DNA of 64,000 nt. Origin: Amaurobius ferox (lineage: Eukaryota; Arthropoda; Arachnida; Araneae; Amaurobiidae). The position numbers were made by a program, and so were the translations under genes. Positions 34,950 to 45,699 of the stretch are shown here, piece by piece. The stretch covers positions 130,874,822 through 130,938,821 of the forward strand of contig OX578147.1 in NCBI GenBank assembly GCA_951213105.1. Direction: 5' to 3'. The notes under the pieces are model-generated. The model ran no database searches, was not told the origin of the DNA, and saw only the letters and a list, made by a program, of their open reading frames with translations. The number at the start of each line of letters is the position of its first letter. Within the stretch, counting starts at the first letter, position 1.

Positions 34950-35007
34950 CATTTGGATTGCCTGTCACACGAGATTGCTTGTTCTCGTGTGACAAGCAAT
35001 CCAAATG
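34950..35007. repeat. 25-bp hairpin with 8-nt loop
   Basis: CATTTGGATTGCCTGTCACA at 34950 opens an arm of 25 nt that pairs with 34983-35007 with a single mismatch. Just upstream, three near-copies of CTGCGTTCATT stand in tandem (about 34918-34952), and a further copy of GCTTGTCACACGAGAAC is at 34901-34917. The structure is inside the inverted-repeat element. Confidence 0.85.
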
Positions 35008-35188
35008 CTTGGCGACATTTTGGTGTAAAAATATAAATTTGGCGATAAATCGGCAAATTGGCGCGATTTTTAGGCGTAATTAGTAAAAAATATTAAAAAT
35101 CGTAAAGAAATCGATTACGCGCGTAAAATCGTAAAATAAGAGAATTTTCGTAAAAATTACGAAAAATTCGTAAAAGTTGGCAGGTATG

Positions 35189-35411
35189 TGTTTCGGGAAT
35201 AGTAGAGGCTGTTTTGTGAAATTACTTTCGTCAACATTTTGAGAATAATATCGCTTATTCTGTGAAATTATTGGAGCATGTAAGTTCTGTTTGATTGCAT
35301 ATTGTCCCTGTTTATTTTGTGCTTGTGAATAAACATAAGTTATTCAGAAACTAGGGTTCGTTCTTGTATCCTTGTTATACGCCCATTGTTCTAGAGGATA
35401 TGTTTGTAACA
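35189..35411 (+). mobile_element. Split LTR, 3' part
   Basis: Carries CGTCAACATTTTGAGAAT, GCATATTGTCCCTGTTTA, TTGTGCTTGTGAATAAAC and a U5-like tail with TTCTTGTATCC ending GTAACA, in the same order as 11380-11528. Together with 32968-33232 it makes one LTR. Confidence 0.65.
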
Positions 35412-36076
35412 CTATATATGGTAATCCAAGTAAAAGTGTAATTATTAATACCAATCAGTTTAAAGTATAGAAAGAAATATTTTTTTCAATAGATAAATAG
35501 TTAAAGCATAACTTAGTCGGAAGTCGTTGGCTCGAATTCCCTATTGACCACCAGTTCTGTATAATCCCACCCGACCAAATTAACTCTGCAAGATATATAC
35601 AGTAAGGGACGACGGCTGAATATCACTGAAATTGTAATGTTCCGGTCTAAAAATTTACTTTGGAGGTGCCAATTCAGAGAGTAACGGAGATTCGGATATT
35701 ATATAAAAAATGAAGAAAAATAATAAAATAATATAGATCAGGAGATAAACTTGGAACTGAAATGTGATGGAGCAATTTGCATGGACGCATATAGGACTTT
35801 TTCCAGGAGGGGGCAAACTCAGGGATATTTTTAGGATATATTTATTTTATTATGTTGAGCATATTTAGCTTGATCTCCTCCTCTGTGACTTTGAATATCC
35901 AGGGTGGAGAAACTGCCCCCCTCTTGTCCTCCCCTCTGAGTGCCCATAGTAGTTTGTAAAGTCCGCAAATATGGAAGAAACGACATTTGTCTCAATATCT
36001 CAATGGACAAAGCGTCTATTGGAAAGATGAAGATAGATGGTTTCAAGATAAATTATTTAAATACTATTTATATATT
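35412..36076. other. Mostly unassigned; possible tRNA-SINE piece
   Basis: TTGGCTCGAATTCCCTATTG at about 35530 resembles a tRNA T-arm and is followed by a SINE-like body to about 35640, but no A box is seen, so I do not call a tRNA. The rest shows no feature. Confidence 0.3.
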
Positions 36077-36843
36077 ACTTTCCTTATATAGTGAGTCTGT
36101 GGAGACGATAACTGACGAACGAATAGACCGATTCGAACAAAATTTGATACAAAAATCCCAATCCGTAAACACTGGAAGCCTATAGTTTTTATACGCAATC
36201 GAATGTTCAGAACCCCCCCCCCCCCTAAATTTTGAGTTAAATTTTGAAAAATTCGTCAAAAATCAAAACCGCTAATAAAGTTACGCAAATGGACATTTCT
36301 TATGTAATTTTTCATTAGAAAACGATTGACATAAATTTTAGAACGCTAACATGAACCGTTCTCGAGATATTGCACATTTTTAAAAAAAAATTATCAAAAA
36401 GTCATAAAATAAAAAAAAAAATTCCTATTGAGAGTATGTTCACTTTTCATGTGTAACATCATGCGAAAAATTGGGTGACATCATTCTCGTGGATCTAGCT
36501 CGTTCCATTCATTAAAAAAGATACTTTGAGTAATACTTTTGTATTTGATCGCCAATAGTTATTTATCTGCTGTAAGAATAACTTATTTCTTAGTCCATAA
36601 CGCTTGGCGAAATTTTGGCGACATGTCGCCAACTTGGCGACTTTTTTAATTGTTGCCGAATTAAGAAAAATTTCACCAAATGGATGAAAATGACTCTAAA
36701 TCAATCAAAATGACAAGTAACTGAAGATAATTCAATATCTTGAAAAGAATATGAGTATCTACTATAAGAATAACATTTTTTTAACTGTAAAAGTAGTAAA
36801 TTCATTGCATTATATAAGGAAAGTCATGTGTTGCTAACATCAA
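36077..36843 (-). mobile_element. (CA)n-cored element, family 1, microsatellite deleted
   Basis: The left part of the hairpin (ACTTTCCTTATATA) is joined directly to GTGAGTCTGTGGAGACG, so the hairpin's second arm, the CGACGGG block and the whole TG tract are gone. The remainder to the 5' end (near ACATCAAATT) is colinear with other copies. A run of ~14 C occurs at about 36211. Confidence 0.75.
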
Positions 36844-36900
36844 ATTTTTTTTATAAAATGTTTGAGTATTTTAAATAAAACAATTCACTCCAATTTTTTA

Positions 36901-37024
36901 TTCTCCTTATATACATAATGTATAAGGAAAGTATTGTGACGGGGTCGAAAATTCGAATTCGAGTTTTCGATGGGAGAGCACGTTTCAAGCATCCCTGATC
37001 ACGAATAAAACATTTTTGAGGTGA

Positions 37025-37055
<31 letters not shown>

Positions 37056-37796
37056 TAGTGAGGCTGTGGAGACGATATTGTACGAACAAATAGTTCGAAT
37101 GAAATTTGGTACAAAAATCACAATCCGTGAATACGGGAAACCTATTGTTTTTAAACGTAATCGAATGTTCAGAACCCTCCTAAATTTCGAGTGAAATTTT
37201 GAAAAAATCATCAAAAAATCAGAACCTTTAATAAAGTTACGCAAATAGACATATCTTATATAATTTTTCCTTAGAAAACGATTGACATAAACTTTAGAAC
37301 GCTAGTATGAACCGTTCTCGAGATATTGCACATTTTTCAAATAAATTTATCAAAAAAATTAAAATAAATTAAAAAAAATATTAACTGTTGAGAAACATGT
37401 TTACTTTTCATGTGTAATACCATGCGATAAATTGGGTGACATCATTCTCATGGATCTAACTCGTTCCATTCACGCGAAAAGATACTTTGAGTAATTCTTT
37501 TGTATTTGAACGCCAATAGTCATTTATCTGCTGTAAGAATAACTTATTTCTCCGTCCATAACACTTAGCGAGATTTTGGCGACGAATTTAGTGGAATGTT
37601 TCCAACATAGCGACATTTTTAAATGTTGCCAAATTAGCGAAAATCTCGTTAAATGGATAAAAATGATGACTAATTGAAGAAAATTCAATATCTTGGAAAG
37701 AATATAAGTATCTACTATAAGAATAACATTTTTTTAATTGTAAAAGTAGTAAATTTATTGCATTATATAAGGAAAGTCATGTGTTGCCCACATCAA
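36901..37796 (-). mobile_element. (CA)n-cored element, family 1
   Basis: A near-complete minus-strand copy ~57 bp after the previous one, hairpin at about 36901-36931 with a one-base change in its first arm (TTCTCC), TG tract at 37028-37054, 5' end near CCCACATCAAT. The TTGGCGA cluster is more degraded here (TTAGCGAG, ATTTAGTGG). Confidence 0.75.
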
Positions 37797-38265
37797 TTTT
37801 TTTTTAAATGTGCTGCAAAAATGAAAAATAAAGTAATATAATACATTTTAAAACGCAATCTCTAATTTCATTCAGAGAAATTTTTTGCTATTGCTTTCAA
37901 GTATTTGCCTGAACCATTTAATTACGTTTGAAATGAATTAACCACTAAATGCCGTTTTTTTCCTCCAAGATATTTTGCTTCAAAATTGGTAGCAAAAATA
38001 CTGATTTATGACAAAGAATTATATGCTTTTCTTTACAAAGCATCGTGCATTAATTTTAGTGTCAAATTTAACGATGGTAATCGCGCGTATTTTCAAATCT
38101 AAAAAAAGAAAAAAAAATTGCGAGTTATAAAATCCAAAAAGCTTAGAGAGGAAAGTATAAAAATATTTCATTTTCTTGCACATGTTGTGTCCCAGAAGTA
38201 AAATTCATAATAAAATTATTAAGACCGAACATATGTCGTAATTTTTTATTATTTCCTTTATATTA
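37797..38265. repeat. AT-rich DNA and dispersed repeat, copy 2
   Basis: From about 37960 to 38265 it is colinear with 30246-30570 (CATTAATTTTAGTGTCAAAT, GTAATCGCGCG, TTCTTGCACATGTTG). The remainder of the interval shows nothing. Confidence 0.5.
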
Positions 38266-38697
38266 CATATTATAGAGAAAATATTACTAGTAAAAAATCT
38301 GATGCCTATGAATTTACGGATATTTAAGTATTTTTGGTCACGGATAAAATATTTCTCAACGATGTATGTTTATATTTCTGAGTAGGCACGATATCTTGCT
38401 TATTAAATGAGTGATTTCTAATATCGCATTAAATAAAACTGCTGTTTGTGAGAATAAAACAGTCTAATACTTCCTTAAAGAAAAAAGCCATGTGAACGTT
38501 AGGTGACTACAACTGTTTCAAGGGAGTTTAGATTCTTCTTAATAAGGTCAAATGGTGTATTTTCTTAACAGCCGCTAAGAAAGAACTGAGGTTGCAGGTC
38601 AAGAAACAGTCGAATAGATAAATTTGGAACACTTAAAGCGGGAATTCGTAGTGTGGGTAACATATATTGAAATCGAGACAATCAATTATTCGAGATC

Positions 38698-39175
38698 GAT
38701 TGGTGTGTGTGTGTGTGGACAATCGATTAGTGTATGTGTGTGCGTGTTCGTGTAAACGTGTGTGTATTCGTGAGTCTGTGAAAACGATATCTTACAAACG
38801 AAAGAAGCGTTTCGAACGAAATTTGTTACAAATATGACAATCGGTGAATACTGGATAATTATTGATTTTACACGCAATTGAAAATTCTGAAGACCCCTCC
38901 CCCCCCCCCCCCCAAATTTCAGAATGAAAGTTTGAAAAAATCAGAACCTTTAATAATGCTACGTAAATGATTATTTCTTATGTGAATTTTCGTTAAAAAC
39001 AAATAACACATACTTTAGCACTTTATCATGAACCGCTCTCAAGATACTGTACGTTTTTCATTTCACGTTAAAAATTTTTACATAAAATTAAAAAAAAAAG
39101 TATTAACTATAGTGATATGTGTTCATTTCTCATGCAATATTATGATCAAAATCTTAAAATGTCTCGGGAAAGTCT
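38698..39175 (-). mobile_element. (CA)n-cored element, family 1, old copy
   Basis: Highly diverged but colinear: TG tracts at 38702-38765, GTGAGTCTGTGAAAACGATAT, TTTCGAACGAAATTTGTTAC, a ~16-C run at about 38889, ATCATGAACCGCTCTCAAGA, and CATGCAATATTATG. The 3' hairpin and 5' end are lost. Confidence 0.7.
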
Positions 39176-39942
39176 TGTGAACGATGATATTCGCTTTCAA
39201 TTTAAAAATCCCACATAAGTTTGATTGTTAGTATTATAAGATGTTTATGAATTATTATGTTTTATAACGTTTCTTAAACTTTCAAAGAAAGGTATTAAAA
39301 ACATTGTCGGACTTCTCTTAATCCGTTAAGTTTCGAAAAAATATATGGACCTCTAACGCTCATCGATGCAAATAATCGAACTAAAGTTCCTTCAATTTGC
39401 TCCATTTGCTCAAGAGATATCGTTGCCGCATATTCACAGACAGAGGGACAACTGAAAACTGTTGATTCGTATTCGGGGATACTTAAAATGTCTAGATATA
39501 TCTAAATCCACGCGTCACATTTTTGACCTAAGCATAGTATTTTCCCTTTATATTCACTATGTATTGATGTGAAAGTTAAAACAGTTGATTAGTATTCATG
39601 GATACTATAAACATGTATATCCTTCAATGTCCGATATCCCATAATTTCACTTTAAGAGAAACGGCAGGGAAAGCAAAAACGGATGCCAGAATATTTTAAA
39701 ATAGCAAAGTGAGTGGTCAACCTTTATCTGTAATAAACCATCGGCTTAGATTAAGATATTTACAAACTCTTGAGACTATTAACGGAAACCGGACCAGCAA
39801 CCAGAATTCGAAATCGTGAGCACATTTCACGCTCTGCAGCACGACATATGCGAAGTTGAGAAATTTTATGGCTAGAATCACGATAAGAATGTCTAGATTT
39901 CCTTCATAGCCTTTATAAGTAATTGTAAACTTAGCTGTTATA
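39176..39942. other. Unassigned interval with hairpin remnants
   Basis: Around 39420-39575 a decayed family 2-like end is visible: CAGACAGAGG, then a degraded hairpin TTTTCCCTTTATATTCACT...GTGAAAGTT near 39540-39578. Elsewhere no feature is supported. Confidence 0.4.
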
Positions 39943-40133
39943 CGAGGGTCACACTGAAATGCCTGAGGTACGGCTAAGTGGTACAAGTTAAACTTACCAA
40001 CTCTTAGGAGTATTTAAAGTACAGTACTTTGAATTCTCCTAAGATTTGGTACTCCTAAAGGTCACACATAGCAAGACTGAATACTCCCCATAGCAAAATT
40101 GAATACTTCTAAAAGTCACACATAGAAAGACCA

Positions 40134-40191
40134 CCGGTCGTCCATTTTGTTGCTCTAAGTCCTCTGGACGAGCCGGACGGCCTGGGGCTTT
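40134..40191 (+). mobile_element. SINE 3'-module fragment in mariner
   Basis: Reads GGTCGTCC, then GGACGAGCCGGACGGCCTGG. It is flanked by ACATAGAAAGACCA and ACATAGCAAGACCA, a 14-bp target duplication with one later change. The homologous insertion is at 40493-40542, so it predates the internal duplication. Confidence 0.65.
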
Positions 40192-40194
40192 CAC

Positions 40195-40415
40195 ATAGCA
40201 AGACCAGAAGAATAGGTAGGTGTTCTATCATGGATTTTTTGTTCAAGAAATTCGACTGTCATTCTTGCTGAATGACAAAATGCATTGTCATGGTGAAGCA
40301 TCAGTCCCCTAATAATCACTTCCTGAAGAATTTCTGGAATGCACTTAGTGGTGTACCAGTTATCTGTAACTGTCATATGTCCTTCTTGTTTTATGGCTTT
40401 GAGCATAAAACATGA
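40195..40415 (-). pseudogene. mariner transposase C-terminal segment, duplicate
   Basis: Repeats residues from AIKQEGHMTVTDNWYTTKC through HHDNAFCHSARMTVEFLEQK to YSSGLAM, colinear with 40665-40885. It is the second half of a local tandem duplication, not a second transposon, since there is one pair of mariner ends. Confidence 0.85.
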
Positions 40416-40492
40416 AGGCTATGCCTGTACTTCTGAAGAATACTCCCCATAGCAAGATTGAATACTCCTAAAAGTCACACATAGCAAGACCA

Positions 40493-40542
40493 TCCAAATG
40501 GTTACTCAAGTCCTCTGGATGAGTTGGACGACCTGGGGTTTC
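40493..40542 (+). mobile_element. SINE 3'-module fragment, duplicate
   Basis: Reads TCCAAATGGTTACTC and GGATGAGTTGGACGACCTGG, bounded by CACATAGCAAGACCA on both sides. It is the copy of 40134-40191 made by the tandem duplication. Confidence 0.65.
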
Positions 40543-40568
40543 CACATAGCAAGACCATAGCAAGACCA

Positions 40569-40653
40569 CTTCCCGGCCGTCCAAACGGTTACCTTACACC
40601 TTTCTGGTAGGTCGGACGGTCTGGGTCTCAACAACAACAACAACAACAACAAC
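40569..40653 (+). mobile_element. 5S-SINE, 5'-truncated, with (AAC)n tail
   Basis: Reads CTTCCCGGCCGTCCAAACGG to GGTCTGGGTCTC followed by eight AAC-type repeats. A 12-bp duplication ATAGCAAGACCA lies at 40557-40568 and 40654-40665. The tail and duplication are the signature of target-primed reverse transcription. It used the same target sequence as the older insertion next to it. Confidence 0.85.
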
Positions 40654-40665
40654 ATAGCAAGACCA

Positions 40666-41345
40666 GGAGAATAGAGTAGGTGTTCTATCATACGTTTTTT
40701 GTTCAAGAAATTCGACTGCCATTCTTGCTGAATGAGAAGATGTATTGTCATGGTGAAGCATGAGTCCCCTAACATTCACTTCCTGAAGAATTTCTGGAAT
40801 ACACTTAGTGGTGTACCAGTTATCTGTAACTGTCTTATGTCCTTCTTGTTTTATGGCTTTGAGCAGGCCTGTACTTCTGAAGAACACGACATGCATTACT
40901 TTTTTCATTGCTCGTTGTCTTTTCACCATTGTTGGTTTGGGGTCATCTTCAAAGACCCATAGTTTACTTTCTTGACGTGTTGGAACGTCAAAAAAGGTAG
41001 GGACGTTTCACCAACAGTTATCATTTTAGAAGTAATGCGGTGTCCACCATCATTAAGTAATTTTAGGGTTTCTTTACTGATTCTGACAGTCTCCGATGTT
41101 TGGTGTCCTGTTAAATTATGGGGACCCAACGACAATCTGATTTTGTCATATGCTAAATGCTTTATGAATAATTTTATGTACAGCTGCGGATCCAATGTTA
41201 AGTTCCTTCTGTATCATTTAGCAGGTACATCGATTAACATTTTTCGAATGTCCTACACATTTTCTGGGGCTACAGCTGACAAAAGTCTTCCTGTGTGTTC
41301 TTCATCCAGGAAATAATTTCGACGTCTTCTAAACTCTGTAAGCCA
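40666..41345 (-). pseudogene. mariner transposase, decayed
   Basis: Minus-strand pieces run in order: AVAPENVRDIRKMLID, IKHLAYDKIRLSLGPHNLT, VRISKETLKLLNDGGHRI, a degraded region where the first catalytic Asp is expected (TVGETSLPF for TGDET), MVKRQRAMKKVMHVVFFR, GHKTVTDNWYTTKCIPEIL and GLMLHHDNTSSHSARMAVEF with the second Asp. The third catalytic motif (YSPGLAM for YSPDLA) has Gly in place of Asp. Frameshifts break it. It is inactive. Confidence 0.88.
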
Positions 41346-41593
41346 TTTGAATACAGTGGCTTCTTTATTTAGCCTTACTTTAAAATCATAGAAAATCATA
41401 TATCGATAATGCTCTGGCGTCAATTCTATTTTCTATTTTTCAAAATTTATTCTACGGTAACTAAATTGTAATTGTTGCCACTAGTTATCGTCTGCTGACA
41501 TAAAACAGTTCAAATTTAAATATCTGACCAATAATTTTTTCTAGTGCATATCGTCTGACACCCTGTCTCAAAATTTTCAGTGTGACCTACGTA

Positions 41594-42290
41594 TATATGC
41601 TTAGATTTAATCATTTTGGGGAAGTTAACATTGCAAGGATTAGCTAAATTTTGCCATAAAATAGCTAAGTTGATAATCGTAAGAGGTTTAATAAAACAAA
41701 TGTATTCGCTACGCTATTATGAATACATTTTGCAATATCGGTTCTAATTTTTTTAATTTTCAGCGCACTTATTCGACGCTGCTTTCTTGAATCCTTCAAT
41801 GTGTTAAGACTATAGAACTGGTTAAGTGAAAGAAATAATATATTTTGAATGTATAAGATTTAAAATATTTCTGGTACAGTAAAAAATTTAATTTGTACGA
41901 AAACTGATGTTCACAAACTTGAATTCAGATTGGGTGGTAGACTCAAACAAAAGAATTGCAGAAAAGTCCCGCTGCCATTGACATTTGGAGAAAATTTCAT
42001 TATGGATTGCCACCTTCGTAATAAAATTAAATCCGATGTGGTAGCCCATCATTTTTTCTATCTAATTCAACGACTTTACGTCTTATCATATATGAGTACA
42101 ATATCCCCATCACCTTATTTTTGGCGTTGAATCGAAATTAAAAATGTGGCTCTCTTCTGGCTGACGACATGTAAAACTATATCGAATTGCCAGATTAGCT
42201 TATATTTTGCGAAAAGCGAACTTGACAACTTGAGCTATAAAAATAGTTTTAGGCAATATAATTTATTGTTTTGTAATTCATATTGTAGTT
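41594..42290. other. Unassigned interval
   Basis: AT-rich DNA after the mariner. A frame of 66 codons at 41930-42130 has no recognisable motif. Confidence 0.35.
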
Positions 42291-42295
42291 TATTT

Positions 42296-42384
42296 GTTTT
42301 ACTAAATGAAATTTTAGTTTTAATTTATTGTAGTCGTTTATTACGTTTATAATAAAGTTAAACTAAAATTTCATTTAGTAAAAC
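42296..42384. repeat. Perfect 25-bp inverted repeat
   Basis: GTTTTACTAAATGAAATTTT at 42296 begins a 25-nt arm whose exact reverse complement is 42360-42384, with a 39-nt AT-rich loop. No flanking duplication is evident. Confidence 0.85.
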
Positions 42385-43451
42385 CTGCGGCTTGTATTCC
42401 AATCAATAGATTCCTAAAATTTGGACTGCAAATACTAATTGCTACATAGTACATAGTATAATATGTATGGTATGAAAATTGAAAACAAATTTAGTCATCA
42501 AATGATGTTTATGATTCTATAGTAAGTATAAAATTTCAAATTGTTTTACAATTCGCTTAAGAGTTAAAATGATGAAGTAAAATAATGAAAGTAAAATAAT
42601 GAAGTAAAATCATGAAAAATAAAATTTAAAGAACACAGATTGAAACTTTTATTCAAATATATTTTTCTTAGCAAAAAGCTTCAAATATTTGCTTTTATTA
42701 TCGTATATACGTCGGAATTTTATTCATGAGTCTTTTTTTCGGGATTTATGTCTATTATTTTTTAAAGTATAGTTTTAGAATTTATATAATTATCTTATTT
42801 ATCTCGTTAGTTTAATCTGTTAAGATTTTTTTTATAAAATAACTTTAAATTAAAATTAAAACTTAATATCCTAGCAACTATCTTAATAAATTAATTTAGT
42901 ATAAAGAGTAAAGGCAAATATAATAATATACATGTAATTATAAAGCTACATGTTTAGTATAACAAGAACGGCTTATGATAAATTGTAAACAATGGTGCTA
43001 ATTTATAACTTGCAAGAGTAATTACAAAGAATGTACCTATTTGGTCAAAAATAGTATATTTTATTTCTAAAGATTTATCTTTCATATCAAACATGTGTAA
43101 TATATAGAGAGGGACATATGCTAGCATCCATTACAGTGTTATCTTTAAATAAAAACCTTATGGAAATTACTTTAATATTTTTTAATAGTGCGTTAACATT
43201 TTTCTAGTATGATTGATATATATGAAACGGTTGCCGACTGTAATTTATTTTGTAATTTTCATAAAAAGCTGCCGATTTTATCAAAGTAGACAAAATGCAG
43301 ATACAAACGTAACTTTGAGCAGCACTCACAATAATAAAGCAAACACAAATTGCTAAGCAAAACATAATAATAACACTCGTTCGTTAGAGATATCTTCCTT
43401 CTTTAGAGGGAACAAGTGTGGAACTATAAGCCAAAAGAGAACATAACCATT
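42385..43451. other. Unassigned AT-rich interval
   Basis: Very AT-rich. ATGAAGTAAAAT-type short direct repeats stand at 42570-42620. No gene or transposon ends seen. Confidence 0.35.
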
Positions 43452-43972
43452 TTTTATAAAACGGAGTTACGGCAAGTCAACCCTTATTTATATGCTTATT
43501 TCTGTCTCATTTTTTACACTTTTCAATATCCACATTTCTGAAATGTATTGTTTTACTTCTTTTTCGCCACACTAGGTGACGCTACCTCAGACGGTATCGT
43601 AGTTTCCATTTCGCCAGAAATGCGTGCATGCGTGGTGAAATATTATTTGGCTTTTGTTTCTAGGCTTATTAGCACTGTAGAAGAAAATCCAAGTATTTCC
43701 GTATTTTTTTTTTATAAAATGGACTTATGGCAAGACCACCCTTAGTTATATGTATTTCTCTGTGTCATTCTTTTATCACATTTCGCATTCATATTTTTGA
43801 GTTTTATTGTTTATTTACTTTCTTCATTTTAAGTGATGCTACAACACTATCGTTGTTATCAATTTCTCCAGCAAAGTGTGGTAAAATTTTCATTTAGTGT
43901 TCAGTTCTAAGCTTGTTATCACTGTAGAAGATAATCTAAGTACTTCCGGAAGAATATTCTAATATTTATTTG
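43452..43972. repeat. Two-unit tandem repeat, ~257-bp period
   Basis: TTTATAAAACGGAGTTACGG at about 43454 and TTTATAAAATGGACTTATGG at about 43710 start two colinear units that share GGCAAG(T/A)C(A/C)ACCCTTA, GTGACGCTAC / GTGATGCTAC, TCTCCAGCAAA-like and TTA(G/T)CACTGTAGAAGA. Identity appears moderate, so the duplication is not recent. Confidence 0.7.
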
Positions 43973-45239
43973 CACAGAAATATGTTGTAATTTAGCTTTA
44001 TGTACCATGCAGGATAAGCCAGAATATACAAACAGTCTGGCTTCGGGTTAAGTACTAATCATTTAAATGTGAAATATAATCAGCGTAAAATTACAAGTTA
44101 ACACTTGTAGGTTATGCTGATATATGATATGCTGATATATTATATTATGCTGATGTGATGTTATTATAAATTTTTATTAAAAATTGTAATGTTACAATAC
44201 TACTGGCATTACCCGAATTTTCAGAATGTTTTTAAGTTTAAATGAACAGACTTTAAATTGAATAAATACCCCTCCACCCCCACACAACAATGCAGAACGT
44301 AGCATCGAAAGTACAGTGTTATTCTCGGAGTTTCTTTCAGGACTTTTTGACCGGGGGATGAATCTTTAGGGGGCAAATTTTCTATTTTCCGTATACAAAT
44401 TGTATCTAAATGCTGTCACATAAATAGAAACTAGGTTAACATAAAATGTCTCAGGGGGAGCTTCGACACCCCCCCCCGGGAGATATGCTTGAAAGAAACA
44501 CTGGTTAAATAAATAGTGTCTAATCTACTGTCATTAGAGACGACATTGGGCATTGAAGGAGCGCCCTAACTGTGTATGTGCGGTTATATCTGTGAGGTAT
44601 AGACACAGTAACATGAGAACGAATGTACCTATTACTATAAAAAGAACTTCATGTATATACATTATGTGAAAACCAGGAACTATTTACACTATTTAGTAAT
44701 TTTCATGGTTATCATGTTATTCTAATTAAAATTTTTCATATCAACCAATTAAAGAAAAAGATAATTTCTATAACAGTTATACGGTGTATACCATATGAGG
44801 ACATTGATTTTTTGAACTACGCAATTAGTTTAATGGAGACAAATAGTTTACATTAACACACTGGGGTCAGTGGGCTGTAGCAAATGTGTAAAAATAAATA
44901 TTTAAGGAATGTTTACGAAATATTTTTTAAGAATAACTTGGATACAAAATCTGTAAAAAATAGGTATAATTTTTTATTCTGCTAATGATGTGATACAGAT
45001 CCTTATTTAATAATCCTTATTTAATATGGAATTAATCCTTATTTAACATGGATGTATGAGAACGTCGACTGGAGACTCGCACTCAGATATTTTGTATTCT
45101 GATAATAATTATTATACAAACAGGCCTAAACAGAAAAAAAAATAGTGGATAAGAATGTCCGATTGAAAATCACAGTGGATATATTTTGATATCGTATCAC
45201 CAGTCAGTTAGCTCCATCTGTTGAACGGATCTAGCACTA
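43973..45239. other. Unassigned interval
   Basis: AT-rich, with C-rich patches at 44268-44285 and 44467-44480. GCTGATATAT repeats occur near 44118-44160. No gene supported. Confidence 0.35.
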
Positions 45240-45600
45240 TTATCACAGTGTGATACCCAACAAAGATATTTTCGCCCAGACAATTAACTTTGAAGACATC
45301 CATTAATTCAAATTTCGTATGCATACCATAAAAATCAATTACATTTCTTGTAAGTACATCATTTTTATTCGGATCGAGTTTCGGCCACAGAAAGGATTTA
45401 TTTTACGGAAGTTAGTTTAGAATAAAGTATCGGTAGCACGTAATATTTTGATGGAAATATTTGAAACTTTTTTCGTTCATAACAGCCATTATTTTCCGCA
45501 AGAGGATTTCAAAATTACTTTCTTTAATGGCCAACTCTGATATCACAGCTTGCGATTTAAAATGGGTTTTATTAATGTGATCATCGAGTCCTTACCTCCA
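45240..45600. repeat. Dispersed repeat family R, copy 1
   Basis: Shares ordered blocks with 47870-48250, 53222-53560 and 61085-61500: CATTAATTCAAATTTCGTATGCAT, CATAAAAATCAATTA, GTAAGTAC(A)TCATTTT and CAATATTTGAAA-like sequence. Ends are not defined. Confidence 0.5.
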
Positions 45601-45699
45601 TAGAGAATAGCGGGAATGATATAAAAAATTCTCAATGGGCACCCCAGGGCTTGAATTTGTGTTAAGTGACATTATAATTTTCCATCTAGCAATACTTTT

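Larger units (their letters stand above)
33233..35188. mobile_element. Inverted-repeat element inserted in an LTR (~1.96 kb)
   Basis: Left end CATAGCTGCCAACTTATTTG and right end (minus strand) CATACCTGCCAACTTTTACG are inverted copies. Both ends are followed by runs of GTAAAA/TTTACG motifs. The element separates two halves of an LTR that are colinear with the one at 11153-11528, which supports insertion. The interior has no transposase; instead it has an imperfect hairpin (33342-33445), a four-unit tandem repeat (33966-34650) and a strong hairpin (34950-35007). No clean target duplication is visible. Superfamily unknown. Confidence 0.55.
39943..41591 (-). mobile_element. mariner transposon, with nested insertions and internal duplication
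   Basis: Flanked by TA. The left end is CGAGGGTCACACTGAAAT and the right end read on the minus strand is CGTAGGTCACACTGAAAATT, matching mariner-type inverted repeats. Its length (~1.65 kb) exceeds the usual ~1.3 kb because of a ~0.4 kb tandem duplication of the C-terminal region (about 40079-40437 and 40438-40890) and SINE fragments inside. Confidence 0.85.

Noticed and set aside
39717..39986. 89-codon minus-strand frame with hydrophobic stretch
   Set aside because: It starts inside the mariner end and crosses its boundary; no motif or relative is seen.
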